The notes: generated by a model from the sequence alone, not told the origin. Positions 1 through 9,020 are shown, counted from the first letter of the stretch. The stretch is DNA of 64,000 bases from Nesterenkonia cremea (GCF_014642675.1 NZ_BMIS01000003.1:214833-278832); one strand, 5' to 3'. A program made the numbers and translations.

Positions 1-730
1 CGTGGTAGCGGGTCTCCGATTCGCGCAGCCTGCGCATCATGTCGACCAGATCGGTCAGCTGCGGGGCCTCCAGGGCCAGCAGCCACTCCCAATCGTTCAG
101 AGCGAAGGCGCTGGTGGTGTTGGCCAGCACCGACGGGAACTCCTGGCCCAGCTGACCGTGCTCGCGCAGCAGGGCGCCGCGCTTGGCCGGATCCATCAGG
201 TACCAGTCGTAGCTGCGGTTGAAGGGGTAGACCACCAGCCAGTCCTCAGCGTCCACACCGCGGGCGAAGGCCGGGACGTGGGAGCGGGCGAACTCGGCGG
301 TACGGTGCACGCCCATGGCCGAGAAGGCCAGCTCCGTGGTGTTCAGCAGCCGAGTGCGGTGGAGGGTACGCAGTGCGGCCTGCAGCTTCTCGGCCTTGTG
401 GCCGGTCAGCCAGACCATGACGTCGGCGTCGGCGCGCATGCCGGAGACGTCGTAGACGCCGCGCAGCTCCACGGCGTCGTCGTCGGAGCCGAGGCCGCCG
501 CCCACCAGGGATGCCGCGGTCTCCTCGAAGTCCTTGGCCACGTTGCCGGTGTCGGTGAAGAAGTCGGTGACCTTGCGGGCCAGCCGGTCTCCGCCGGTCG
601 CACCATCACCGGGGATGAAGCGCTTGATCTCCTGTCCGTCCCGCTTGAAGACGGCATACAGGGTGTACCAGTCCTTGCCTGAGGCGTTGACGTCCTCAGG
701 GGTCCTCACGGCGTTGCGGCCGTAGCTCAT
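1..730 (-). CDS. hemQ: Coproheme decarboxylase HemQ/ChdC (3' end outside window)
   Basis: Chlorite-dismutase-fold enzyme that converts coproheme to haem b by two oxidative decarboxylations, the last step of the coproporphyrin-dependent haem pathway of Gram-positives. The frame is open from the ATG at 730 to the window edge (243 codons), beginning MSYGRNAVRTPEDVNASGKD and containing YPFNRSYDWYLM, which carries the family's catalytic Tyr, and a C-terminal MMRRLRESETRYH helix. The start is preceded by GGAGG with a 4-nt gap. It lies 96 bp after hemY on the same strand and has its own candidate promoter and a palindrome at 778-806. The stop codon lies left of base 1. Confidence 0.93.
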   Translation of the reverse strand, partial: MSYGRNAVRTPEDVNASGKDWYTLYAVFKRDGQEIKRFIPGDGATGGDRLARKVTDFFTDTGNVAKDFEETAASLVGGGLGSDDDAVELRGVYDVSGMRADADVMVWLTGHKAEKLQAALRTLHRTRLLNTTELAFSAMGVHRTAEFARSHVPAFARGVDAEDWLVVYPFNRSYDWYLMDPAKRGALLREHGQLGQEFPSVLANTTSAFALNDWEWLLALEAPQLTDLVDMMRRLRESETRYH

Positions 731-777
731 ACTGCCTCCAAATGGTCCGGATGATGGCGGGAAGAGTCTACCGGGAA

Positions 778-806
778 GCGATCTTCTACGGGCAGTAGAA
801 GATCGC
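778..806 (-). promoter_or_regulatory. 12-bp perfect palindrome upstream of hemQ
   Basis: GCGATCTTCTAC (778-789), a 5-nt loop, then its exact complement (795-806), in the hemY-hemQ gap. On the minus strand a -10 box TAGAAT (820-815), with a weak -35 TTACGA (843-838) 17 bp before it, would start transcription near 808, so the palindrome would sit at about +2 to +31. That is a classical operator position. There is no T-run, so an intrinsic terminator is less likely. The cognate regulator is unknown. Confidence 0.55.
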
Positions 807-826
807 CGCAGACGATTCTAACCGAA

Positions 827-2284
827 TTATGAATCGTTCGTAATAAGCTCGGCGACAGCGCGGGCATCAGGGATCACCCGCGCCAGTCCGGTGCCGGCGA
901 ACCAGGACCCGACGGCGTACAGCCTCGGCCCGGAGCGGCTCTGTGCACTCCAACCCTGTGCCAGTGCCTCGCGCACCTGGGCCACATACTGCTGGTGCCC
1001 GGCCGAGGCCTGCGGCAGCGCCTTCTGCCAGCGCACCACATCGGCATCGAGGATCTGCTCGCCTGCGATGGGCAGACCGAAGAGTGCCCCGACGTCGGCG
1101 GCCGCCGCCTGGAGCAGCTGCTCATCCGAGGAGGCGAAGCCCAGCGCACCGGCGGCGGGGTCATCGCCTACGCGCCCATAGGAGAGCCGCACCAGGTGGT
1201 GCCCCTCCCCCAGCTGTTGGGTCAGCGCGCGCGAAGCCCAGTCCCATTTGGCCGATACATGGGTCATCGCCTTGGCGCCGATCCCCTCCACCGAGGGGGC
1301 CACCAGCATGCCGGTGCCCCGCGGCCGGGCATCCAGCTCCGGGGCCTTCAGCACCATGGAGACCAGGGAGACGCCGCGCCCCAACTCCGCCTGCTGCGGC
1401 GGCAGATCGGCATAGGGAGCGGCCAGGCCCAGCGCCCGCGGTCCGTCCACAGCGAGGATCACGTGCTCAGCATCCAGGTCACCCAGATTCGTGACCTCTG
1501 TGCCCGTGCGGATCTCCACACCGAGCTCGGTGAGCTTCTGCTCCAAGGCCGCCACCAGCGTCTTGAGCCCGCCCTCCAGCGAGTTCACCGCGGAGCCTGC
1601 GGGAGCTGAGGACCTGACCTTGGCCACAGCGCGGGCCAGGGAGCCCTCCTGGCACATCGCCTCGAAGAGCCCGGGGGCGGCATTGCCCATATCCAGATCA
1701 TCGGCCTGCGCGGAGTGCACCCCAGAGACGATCGGGGTCACCAGCCGGTCCAGCACCGTCTGGCCCATCCGGTCGCGCACCACAGCACCCACACTGGGAG
1801 CCCCGACGCCGGCCGCACCGGCACCAGCCTCAGCCGCAGCACCCCAGCCCTCCAGGGGGCGGCTCAGGTCCTCGGCCGCGCGCCGAGCACCCTCCTCCCC
1901 CAGGATGGCCACCACATCGGCGGCCGCCGGATCGCCGGGGATCCCCAGGATGCCGGTGGCCGGCAGCGGGGAGGCCAGGTCGGGCAGCTGCAGCCAGGCG
2001 CCGTCGGGGTTGGGCTCGACCACCTGGTCGCTGAGTCCCAGCTCCTGGATCAGCTGCGGGACGGCGGCGGAACGGGTGGCGAAGGCCTCCGCGCCGGCGT
2101 CGACCTCCAGTCCGGCCAGCACATGCGGGGCGATGGCCCCGCCCAGCCGGTCGGAGGCCTCATAGAGCCGCACCGGGACCCCGGCGCGCGCCGTCTCCCA
2201 GGCCGCGGTCAGGCCGGCGATCCCGCCTCCGACCACGGCCGTCCGGGGTGCCGCGGCTCGTTCAGCCCTCGTAGCCGATGTCAT
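827..2284 (-). CDS. hemY: Coproporphyrinogen III oxidase HemY/CgoX
   Basis: FAD-dependent oxidase that makes coproporphyrin III from coproporphyrinogen III (older name protoporphyrinogen oxidase HemG/HemY). 485 aa. The N-terminus has the dinucleotide-binding motif VVGGGIAGLTAAWE (about residues 17-30) followed by E and RLGG, and the C-terminus has the FAD-contact pattern LYAVGSWFAGTGLARVIPDA, both typical of the family. Its start overlaps the end of hemE by 23 bp, so the two are probably translationally coupled. With HemQ downstream this points to the coproporphyrin-dependent route rather than the protoporphyrin route. Residues 150-170 are Ala/Gly rich and probably a loop. Confidence 0.93.
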   Translation of the reverse strand: MTSATRAERAAAPRTAVVGGGIAGLTAAWETARAGVPVRLYEASDRLGGAIAPHVLAGLEVDAGAEAFATRSAAVPQLIQELGLSDQVVEPNPDGAWLQLPDLASPLPATGILGIPGDPAAADVVAILGEEGARRAAEDLSRPLEGWGAAAEAGAGAAGVGAPSVGAVVRDRMGQTVLDRLVTPIVSGVHSAQADDLDMGNAAPGLFEAMCQEGSLARAVAKVRSSAPAGSAVNSLEGGLKTLVAALEQKLTELGVEIRTGTEVTNLGDLDAEHVILAVDGPRALGLAAPYADLPPQQAELGRGVSLVSMVLKAPELDARPRGTGMLVAPSVEGIGAKAMTHVSAKWDWASRALTQQLGEGHHLVRLSYGRVGDDPAAGALGFASSDEQLLQAAAADVGALFGLPIAGEQILDADVVRWQKALPQASAGHQQYVAQVREALAQGWSAQSRSGPRLYAVGSWFAGTGLARVIPDARAVAELITNDS

Positions 2285-3464
2285 GAATCAGGCTCACCAC
2301 GCGGGTCAGCACCTCCGGATCGGTCTCCGGTGGCACACCGTGGCCCAGGTTCAGCACATGTCCTGCCGCACCGGCGCCGGAGGCCACCACCTGACGGACG
2401 TGGTCCTCCAGGACCTCCCAGGGGGCGGTCAGCAGTGCGGGATCGATATTGCCCTGCAGCGGGGTCCCGGCACCCACGCGGCGGCCGGCCTCGGTGAGGT
2501 TCAGCCGGTAGTCCACACCGACCACCGGGTGAGCCGCACCCCCGCCGTAGCCTCCGGCGCCGCCCGGGGATCCCTGCGGCTCCCCCTCAGTCATCGCATC
2601 CCGCATCAGATCGATCATCTCGCCGGTGCCGGTGCCGAAGTGGATCAGCGGAACCTGCACATCCTGCTCGGCACCCAGGCCGGTGACATGGGAGAAGGCC
2701 GCTGCGGAGTGGGGCTGGACGTGGGCGGCGTAGTCCTCGCGGCCCAGGGATCCTGCCCAGGAGTCGAAGAGCTGGGCGGCGGAGGCTCCGGCCATGACCT
2801 GGGCACGCATGAAGCGCCCGGAGACGTCGGCGGCCCATTCGGCCAGCGCCCGCCAAGTCTCGGGATCTCCGTGCATCATCGCCCGCGGGCCAAGGTGGTC
2901 GCGGCTCGGGCGGCCCTCCACCATGTATGCGGCCAGGGTGAACGGGGCTCCGGCGAAGCCGATCAGCGGGGTCACTGAGGAGCGGCCCTGCTCCTGCGCC
3001 AGCTGCTCCAGACCGGCAGTGGTCTTGGCCACCGCCTCAGCGATGGGGGCGAAGGCGTCGTCGTCGAGCTGCGGCAGCGCCTCCACGTCCTCACGGGTGC
3101 GCACCGGGGAGCCGAGCACCGGACCCACACCGGGTTTGATCTCCACATCTATCCCGGCCAGGCGCAGCGGGATGACGATGTCAGAGAAGAAGATGGCGGC
3201 GTCGACGTCGTGCCGACGGACCGGCTGCAGCGTGATCTCCGCGGCCATCGCCGGGTCCAGGCAGGCATCCAGCATGGTGGTGCCCTCGCGCAGGGAGCGG
3301 TACTCCGGCAGCGAGCGGCCGGCCTGACGCATGAACCACACAGGTCTGCGGGCGGGCTTCTGCTGCTCCCCGGCGGCGGTGCGGGATCCGCGGTACTGAT
3401 TCAGCAGAGGGGCGTCGGCGGTGAGTCCGCGCACCAACGGGTGATCGTCGGGAAGTCGAGTCAT
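2262..3464 (-). CDS. hemE: Uroporphyrinogen III decarboxylase
   Basis: Removes the four acetate carboxyls of uroporphyrinogen III to give coproporphyrinogen III. 400 aa from the ATG at 3464; the frame is open further upstream but that part does not resemble the family. The N-terminal signature PVWFMRQAGRSLPEYR (residues 41-56) carries the substrate-binding Arg residues, and GFAGAPFTLAAYMVEG and HFGTGTGEM are also typical. The -10 box TACGCT (3477-3472) lies 7 nt before the ATG, so the mRNA is predicted leaderless. It is first in hemE-hemY-hemQ and divergent from hemA across about 136 bp. Confidence 0.95.
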   Translation of the reverse strand: MTRLPDDHPLVRGLTADAPLLNQYRGSRTAAGEQQKPARRPVWFMRQAGRSLPEYRSLREGTTMLDACLDPAMAAEITLQPVRRHDVDAAIFFSDIVIPLRLAGIDVEIKPGVGPVLGSPVRTREDVEALPQLDDDAFAPIAEAVAKTTAGLEQLAQEQGRSSVTPLIGFAGAPFTLAAYMVEGRPSRDHLGPRAMMHGDPETWRALAEWAADVSGRFMRAQVMAGASAAQLFDSWAGSLGREDYAAHVQPHSAAAFSHVTGLGAEQDVQVPLIHFGTGTGEMIDLMRDAMTEGEPQGSPGGAGGYGGGAAHPVVGVDYRLNLTEAGRRVGAGTPLQGNIDPALLTAPWEVLEDHVRQVVASGAGAAGHVLNLGHGVPPETDPEVLTRVVSLIHDIGYEG

Positions 3465-3600
3465 ACCCTCAAGCGTACCTGTGACAGGCAGGGTGAGGAG
3501 GGCCGACCGGCGGTGATCGGCGCAGGCCGACGGCGGCCGAGCGTAACGCGTTGCGCGCATTACCACGCAGGCCGTGATCGGACGTAGAATGGACGCCGTC

Positions 3601-5118
3601 GTGACTCTATTCTCGCTCGTCGCAACCCATTCGGATCTCGACCTCGAGACCGTCGGAACCCTCAGCTCAGGAGCGGCCGATGTGGCCGGTTCTGTCAATG
3701 TGCCTGCCGTCACGCTGGCCACCTGCAACCGGCTCGAGATCTACGCAGAGTCCCCCTCGGACAAGCCTGAGGACGTCAGCTCCGCCCGCGAGCAGCTCAT
3801 CGACGCCGTGGCCGAGTCCTCCGGGCTCACCCGCGAGACCATCGCCTCCTCCTTCTGCACCCTGATGGAGGACGACGCCGTCAGCCACCTCTTCGAGGTC
3901 GGCGCCGGGCTGGACTCCGCAGTCATCGGCGAGCGCGAGATCGCCGGCCAGGTGCGCAAGTCCCTGGCCGAGGCACAGAGCGCCGGAACCGTCTCCGGCA
4001 ATCTGACCAAGCTCTTCGAGACCGCCACCCGCACCGCCAAGGATGTGGGAACCCGCACTGCCCTGGGCTCCCGCGGACGCTCCATCGTCTCCGTGGCCCT
4101 GGACATCGCCGGGGATATGCGCGGCGACGGCGCCGAGTTCTACCGCGGCGCCTCAGTGGTGCTGATCGGCACCGGCGCCTATGCCGGCACCTCCCTGGCT
4201 CAGCTGATCGAGCGCGGGGTCAGCGACATCGCCGTCTTCTCCGGATCCGGCCGCGCCGAGGAATTCGTCTCCCAGCGCTCCGAGGCCCTGCAGGCCGAGG
4301 GCCGGATCCGCTCCCTGGCCATGGAGGAGCTGAGCCAGGCCTTCCGCAGCGCCGATGTGGTCATCGGCTGCTCCGGCGGCAACCGCCAGATCACCGCCGG
4401 CGAGATCCGCACCCTGGCCGGACTGGGCCAGCCCGTCGAACAGGGCGGGCGCACCGCCCCGCTGACCGTGGTGGATCTGGCCCTCTCCCATGACTTCACC
4501 CCGGATGTGGCAGACCTCGACGGCGTCGAGCTGATCACGCTGGAGTCGGTGAAGATGGCCGCCCCCTCGGAGACCGAGGATTCGGTGGAGGATGCGCGCG
4601 CCGTCGTCGCCGATTCGGTCCAGCAGTACCTGACCGAGCGCCGCGAGCGCAGCGCTGATGACGCCATCGTGGCGCTGCGCCGGCACACCCAGCAGGTGCT
4701 GGACGAGGAGATGGCCAAGGTGCGCAAGCATCACGGCTGCACCGCCGCCTCCGAGGAGGTGGAGTTCGCAGTCCGCAAGATCGTCCGGAAGCTGCTGCAC
4801 ACCCCCACCGTCCGTGCCCGGGAGCTGGCCGCCGAGGGCCGCACCGAGGACTATGTGAAGGCGCTGGAGGATGTCTTCGGTCTGGAGGTCGCCCCGCGCG
4901 AACAGGCCGTTCCGGAGGACTCCGAGCGGCGCACCCCGGCCAAGCGCCGCCGCGCGGAGGACTTCTCCCCCGCCGAGCTGGCCCAGATGGCCGCCTACCT
5001 GCGGCAGGTGCCCAGCGGCGGCTTCTGCCGGCACCACCGGCCCGGCGACTTCAATGTGGAGCGGCTGGACGCCGTGCGCCACATCCAGCCCGCCGAGCCG
5101 CTGCCCAAGGCCGGCTGA
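3601..5118 (+). CDS. hemA: Glutamyl-tRNA reductase
   Basis: NADPH-dependent reduction of Glu-tRNA(Glu) to glutamate-1-semialdehyde, the committed step of C5 haem synthesis. 505 aa from GTG 3601 (TLFSLVATHS is the normal family start). An ATG at 3589 is in frame but lies inside a TAGAAT -10-like box (3585-3590). Catalytic Cys42 sits in TLATCNRLEIY; GAGLDSAVIGEREIAGQV is the family signature; the NADPH fold GTGAYAG is near residue 188; a C-terminal dimerisation helix follows. The tail of about 60 residues (after AKRRRAEDFSPAELAQ) is basic and contains FCRHHRPGDF, whose role is unknown. hemA is divergent from the hemE operon. Confidence 0.94.
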   Translation: MTLFSLVATHSDLDLETVGTLSSGAADVAGSVNVPAVTLATCNRLEIYAESPSDKPEDVSSAREQLIDAVAESSGLTRETIASSFCTLMEDDAVSHLFEVGAGLDSAVIGEREIAGQVRKSLAEAQSAGTVSGNLTKLFETATRTAKDVGTRTALGSRGRSIVSVALDIAGDMRGDGAEFYRGASVVLIGTGAYAGTSLAQLIERGVSDIAVFSGSGRAEEFVSQRSEALQAEGRIRSLAMEELSQAFRSADVVIGCSGGNRQITAGEIRTLAGLGQPVEQGGRTAPLTVVDLALSHDFTPDVADLDGVELITLESVKMAAPSETEDSVEDARAVVADSVQQYLTERRERSADDAIVALRRHTQQVLDEEMAKVRKHHGCTAASEEVEFAVRKIVRKLLHTPTVRARELAAEGRTEDYVKALEDVFGLEVAPREQAVPEDSERRTPAKRRRAEDFSPAELAQMAAYLRQVPSGGFCRHHRPGDFNVERLDAVRHIQPAEPLPKAG

Positions 5119-5178
5119 GCAGGCGCCGCCAGGCGCCACCCAGCTCAGCGCATCGGGCTCAGCTCCGCGGGGCTCGGT

Positions 5179-6117
5179 TCAGCCTTCCTGGCCCGACCCG
5201 TCCGGTTCGATCAGCTCGTGCTGGACCAGCCAGGTCTCGGCCACATCTTCGGCGGAGGCCTGCTCATCCACGCTGCTGGTGTTCAGCGCGATCAGCTCCT
5301 CCTGGGTCAGGGCCGCACTGACCTCCTCCAAAGCCGCCTGAGCCTCCTCGTCCACGGCTGAGGAGACCAGCGGGAACATGTTCTGCGGCAGGATCATCTC
5401 CTCCGGGTCCTCCAGGACCACCAGGTCGTGCTCCTCGATGGCCGGATCAGCGGTGTAGATGTTGGCCAGCTGGGCGTCGCCGTCCAGCAGGGAGTTCAGG
5501 GTGAGCTGTCCCCCGGAGTCCTCCACGTTCATCAGGTTCACCGTGGCGCCGTAGACCTCGGAGGCGCCCCCGGGACCATAGGGGCGCTCCTCGAACTCGG
5601 CATTGGCCACGATGGTCAGGTCCTCCTCCACCTCGGCCAGATCGCCGATGCTCTCCAGGCCGTGCTCCTCGGCGAACTCGGGGGTCACCGTGTAGCTGTC
5701 CTGGTCGGCGGCCTCGGCCGGGGTCAGCGCGGTGAGGCCCTCGGGCAGAGTCTCGCCGAGGGCCTCCAGCACCTCCTGTTCGCCGGTGTCCTCGGCGTCC
5801 TCGTCCAGGTACTGAAGCAGGTTGCCGGTGTATTCGGGGAAGACGTCGATCTCCCCGGCCTCCAGGTCCGGCATATAGGCCTCGCGCTGGCCGATGTCGT
5901 AGTCGCGCTCCACCTCATAGCCGGCCTCCTCGAGGACCTGGGCGTAGAGCTCGGCGACCACAGTGTTGGAGTAGTACTGCTGCGAGCCCACCACCAGGGC
6001 ACCGTCCTGGCCGGCGTCGTCGTCTCCGCCGCCGCCCATGGGGTCATCGCTGCCGCAGGAGGTCAGGGCCAGGGTCAGGCCGGCCAGGCCAGCCCATACG
6101 GGGGTGTGCTTCCTCAT
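5179..6117 (-). CDS. Osmoprotectant ABC transporter substrate-binding lipoprotein (OpuCC/ProX-like)
   Basis: Extracytoplasmic binding protein for glycine betaine/choline-type compatible solutes. 312 aa. Signal peptide with lipobox LALTSC (lipidated Cys21), then an acidic linker, then LVVGSQQYYSNTVVAELYAQVLEEAGYEV, the usual N-lobe start of OpuAC/QAT-type proteins; FPEYTGNLLQYL is another family hallmark. It is last in a four-gene leftward operon, 16 bp after the second permease. The substrate cannot be fixed from sequence; a betaine/carnitine-type ligand is the family expectation. Confidence 0.88.
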   Translation of the reverse strand: MRKHTPVWAGLAGLTLALTSCGSDDPMGGGGDDDAGQDGALVVGSQQYYSNTVVAELYAQVLEEAGYEVERDYDIGQREAYMPDLEAGEIDVFPEYTGNLLQYLDEDAEDTGEQEVLEALGETLPEGLTALTPAEAADQDSYTVTPEFAEEHGLESIGDLAEVEEDLTIVANAEFEERPYGPGGASEVYGATVNLMNVEDSGGQLTLNSLLDGDAQLANIYTADPAIEEHDLVVLEDPEEMILPQNMFPLVSSAVDEEAQAALEEVSAALTQEELIALNTSSVDEQASAEDVAETWLVQHELIEPDGSGQEG

Positions 6118-6133
6118 CAGGTGTTTCCTCTCA

Positions 6134-6799
6134 TCAGGCCGGGCCTCTCATCAGGCGGCGGGCTGTTCTCTGCACTGTTCCGAAGGCTATATCGAGGAGC
6201 ACCGCCAGCGCGATGACCACCAGCGACGCCGCCAGCAGCAGAGGGTAGTCATAGGTGCGCAGCCCCAGGAACAGCGGGGCGCCCAATCCTCCAGCTCCCA
6301 CATAGGCGGCCAGCATGGCGGTCCCCACCACTTGGAGCACCGCCAGCCGGATCCCGCCGATGATCAGCGGCAGCCCCAGCGGGATCTGTACGGCGAACAG
6401 GATCTGCCAGCGGCTCATTCCCTGGGCTCGGGCGGCGTCCACCACGCGTGGATCCACCGACTCCGCCCCGGAGTAGGTGCCGGCCAGGATCGAGGGCACG
6501 GCCAAGATGATCAGCGCGACCATCGGGGCCATCAGCCCTACGCCGACCACCAGCCCCACCAGCGTCAGCACACCCAGGGTGGGCAGGGCGCGGACCGCCC
6601 CCGTGCTGAGCACCGCGAGGTTCCTGCCCCGGCCGAAGTGCCCCACTGCCAGCCCGGCCGGCAGTGCGATCAGCGCAGAGACCCCCACAGCCAGCACGGT
6701 GTAGAGCAGATGCTCCCAGGCGCGGGCACCCATCCCCGTGGGTCCGGTCCAGGTGTCCGCCTGGATCAGCAGCTCCCAGGCCTCGAGGAGATGGTTCAT
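6134..6799 (-). CDS. Osmoprotectant ABC transporter permease (OpuCD-like)
   Basis: Integral membrane subunit of the QAT-family importer. 221 aa with about six hydrophobic segments and the EAA-loop region VDAARAQGMSRWQILFAVQIPLGLPLIIGGIR (start near residue 115) that docks on the ATPase. Its start (6799) overlaps the stop of the other permease (6796) by 4 nt (ATGA-type), so the two are coupled. Length and motif match the second permease of OpuC/Osm systems. Confidence 0.9.
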   Translation of the reverse strand: MNHLLEAWELLIQADTWTGPTGMGARAWEHLLYTVLAVGVSALIALPAGLAVGHFGRGRNLAVLSTGAVRALPTLGVLTLVGLVVGVGLMAPMVALIILAVPSILAGTYSGAESVDPRVVDAARAQGMSRWQILFAVQIPLGLPLIIGGIRLAVLQVVGTAMLAAYVGAGGLGAPLFLGLRTYDYPLLLAASLVVIALAVLLDIAFGTVQRTARRLMRGPA

Positions 6800-7434
6800 G
6801 CTCGCCTCCTCGCCCAGGGCATCAGCAGCCGCCCGCTCAGCACCAACAGCAGGTCCAGGATCAGCGCCATCACCACAGTCATCACGACTCCGGCCAGCAC
6901 CGATTCCATGATCCCGCGCTGGAATCCATCGGTGAACAGCGAGCCCAGCGAGGGCACGCCCAGCACCGCGCTGACCGTGGCCAGGCTGATGGTGCTCACG
7001 CTGACCACCCTGAGCCCGGCCAGCATGGCAGGACCGGCCAGCGGCAGATCCACCGTCCAGAACCGCCCCCAGGAGGAATAGCCCTGAGCCGCGGCGGCCA
7101 GCCGGACCTCGGCGGAGACGGCGTCGAGAGCCTCAGCCGCGGAGCGGACCATCAGTGCCATGCCGAAGAGCGTCAGAGCGGCCACGGCGTTCAGCGGGTC
7201 ACGGATACCGGTGCCCAGGATGATCGGCAGCACGATGAACAGCGGCAGCGAGGGGACGGCGTAGAGCAGGCCCGTGCCGGAGACGATGGGTTCACGCAGC
7301 GGGCGCAGCCGGTTGGCCAGCACAGCCAACGGGACCGAGAGCAGGAAGGCCGCCAGCACTGCCGGCAGGCTCAGCGCCGCATGGTCCAGGGTGAGTTCGG
7401 CGATGCGCCCGGTGTTGGCCAGGATCCAGTCCAT
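6796..7434 (-). CDS. Osmoprotectant ABC transporter permease (OpuCB-like)
   Basis: First permease of the importer, 212 aa, about five to six transmembrane helices. It carries a coupling-helix region around AEVRLAAAAQGYSSWGRFWTVDLPLAGP and the Leu/Ala-rich start WILANTGRIAELTLDHAALSLPAVLAAFLLSVPLAV typical of OpuCB/OpuBB. Two bases separate it from the ATPase stop, and it overlaps the next permease by 4 nt. Having two distinct permeases plus a separate binding protein distinguishes this from OpuA-type systems. Confidence 0.9.
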   Translation of the reverse strand: MDWILANTGRIAELTLDHAALSLPAVLAAFLLSVPLAVLANRLRPLREPIVSGTGLLYAVPSLPLFIVLPIILGTGIRDPLNAVAALTLFGMALMVRSAAEALDAVSAEVRLAAAAQGYSSWGRFWTVDLPLAGPAMLAGLRVVSVSTISLATVSAVLGVPSLGSLFTDGFQRGIMESVLAGVVMTVVMALILDLLLVLSGRLLMPWARRRA

Positions 7435-7436
7435 CC

Positions 7437-8318
7437 TCAGCGTCCGTCCTCCGGCGGCACTGATCCAGACGGATCAGCTCTCGGATGCACTGGCCCGGGC
7501 GGGGCCTCCACCACGCCCAGCGGCCGGCCCTCGGCATCGGTGACCACCCATTCACCGTCCTGTCCTGCGGAGGTGCGCAGCCGGCGTCGTCCCTGGGCCA
7601 CACCCAGGAACCGGGCGACGAAGTCGTCCGCCGGGGCGCTGAGCAGCTCCTGGGCCGTGCCCGCCTGGGCGATCTCCCCGCCGGGGCGCAGCAGGATGAT
7701 CTGATCGCCCAGGCTCAGCGCCTCCTCGATGTCATGGGTGACCAAGAGGACCGTCTTGCGCAGCTCGGTCTGCAGCCGCTTCATCTGCTGCTGCAGCTCC
7801 AGGCGCACCAGGGGGTCCACTGCGCCGAAGGGCTCATCCATCAGCAGGATGTTCGGGTCGCCGGCCAGTCCGCGGGCCACGCCCACCCGCTGCTGCTGTC
7901 CGCCGGAGAGCTGATCCGGATAGCGCCGTCCCAGCGCCGGATCCAGGCCGACCAGCTCCAGCAGCTCCTCGGCCTGGGAGCGGGCCGGACCGCGGGCCGC
8001 TCCGTTGAGCCGCAGACCGGTGGCCACATTGTCGATCACTCGACGGTGGGGCAGCAGCCCGGAATGCTGCATCACATACCCGATGCTCCGGCGCAGCCGC
8101 ACGGGCTCGGCCCCAGCGATGTCCTCCCCGTCGATGAGCAGCTGCCCGCCCGTGGGGTCCACCATCCGGTTGACCATGCGCAGCAGCGTGGTCTTCCCGC
8201 AGCCCGAGGATCCCAGCAGCACGGTGGTGGTGTGGGAGGGCACGGTGAAGCTGATGTCCCGGACGGCCTGCGCTCCATCCGGGTAAGTCTTCTCGACATG
8301 ACGGAATTCGATGCCCAT
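7437..8318 (-). CDS. Osmoprotectant ABC transporter ATP-binding protein (OpuCA/ProV-like)
   Basis: Cytoplasmic ATPase of the importer, 293 aa. Walker A GSSGCGKTT (about residues 36-44), Q-loop, signature LSGGQQQR, Walker B ILLMDEPFGAVDP and switch His in VTHDIEEAL are all present. The C-terminal part after residue 240 is short, without the two full CBS domains found in some ProV/OpuCA proteins. The -10 box CAGACT (8330-8325) lies 6 nt before the ATG, so the operon's first mRNA is predicted leaderless. It is divergent from the rhomboid gene, with both promoters in 36 bp. Confidence 0.92.
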   Translation of the reverse strand: MGIEFRHVEKTYPDGAQAVRDISFTVPSHTTTVLLGSSGCGKTTLLRMVNRMVDPTGGQLLIDGEDIAGAEPVRLRRSIGYVMQHSGLLPHRRVIDNVATGLRLNGAARGPARSQAEELLELVGLDPALGRRYPDQLSGGQQQRVGVARGLAGDPNILLMDEPFGAVDPLVRLELQQQMKRLQTELRKTVLLVTHDIEEALSLGDQIILLRPGGEIAQAGTAQELLSAPADDFVARFLGVAQGRRRLRTSAGQDGEWVVTDAEGRPLGVVEAPPGPVHPRADPSGSVPPEDGR

Positions 8319-8354
8319 GGAGAGAGTCTGCCACCTCTGCCTACGATGGGGTGT

Positions 8355-8999
8355 ATGACTGCGGAGAATGACAGCTGGAAGTCCATCGGCCGCGACGCCC
8401 GAGAGTCACTGACCCGCGTCCTAGGCCCGGTGGTGGTGCTGCTGGCTGCCATGTGGGCGGTCCAGATCATCAACGCGATCGGCGGCTACTGGCTCAACGG
8501 GCTGCTGGGGCTGGAGCCGCGCTCCTTCTCCGGGCTGCTGGGAATCCTGTTCATGCCGCTGTTGCATGGCGGCTGGATGCACCTGATCAGCAACTCGGTC
8601 AGCTGGCTCATCCTGGGTTCGATGACCGCCATCATCTCCCGGGACTTCGCCAAGGTGATCGCCGGGATCTGGCTCTTCGGCGGGGCGCTTCTCTGGGTGG
8701 GCGGCACCGCGGGGAACCACGTGGGAGCCTCCGGGGTCATCTACGGCTTCGCCGCCTTCCTGCTGGTCTACGGCTGGGCCAAACGCCGCCCGCTGGCCAT
8801 CGTCTTCGGCGCAGTCGTAGCGATCTTCCATGCGGTGGCCATGCTGCCCGGGCTGTTCCCCGGACAGCCTGACGTCTCCTGGACCGGGCACCTGTTCGGA
8901 GCCTGCGCCGGCGTCGTCGTCGCGCTGTGGCTGACCCGCACCCTGCGCGCCCAGCGGCAGGTGCGGAAGGCGGAGAGGGCCCGACGTCGGCTCGGCTGA
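8355..8999 (+). CDS. Rhomboid-family intramembrane serine protease
   Basis: Six-helix membrane protease that cuts transmembrane segments. 214 aa. The catalytic Ser is in GASG (Ser126) and the His in WTGHLFGACAG (His179). The helix-2 motif HGGWMHLISN supplies H71, H76 and N80 of the oxyanion hole. The start is the ATG at 8355, 7 nt after the -10 box TACGAT (8342-8347), so the transcript is predicted leaderless; upstream in-frame codons fall inside the promoter. Substrates are unknown and there is no operon partner. The C-terminal 30 residues are basic and probably cytoplasmic. Confidence 0.9.
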   Translation: MTAENDSWKSIGRDARESLTRVLGPVVVLLAAMWAVQIINAIGGYWLNGLLGLEPRSFSGLLGILFMPLLHGGWMHLISNSVSWLILGSMTAIISRDFAKVIAGIWLFGGALLWVGGTAGNHVGASGVIYGFAAFLLVYGWAKRRPLAIVFGAVVAIFHAVAMLPGLFPGQPDVSWTGHLFGACAGVVVALWLTRTLRAQRQVRKAERARRRLG

Positions 9000-9020
9000 G
9001 CTGGACGCTCTCTGCTCCCC

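Noticed and set aside
8355..8999. Rhomboid start at upstream in-frame codons (from 7485 or 8346)
   Set aside because: The upstream frame is antisense to the osmoprotectant ATPase, and the 8346 ATG lies within the -10 box.
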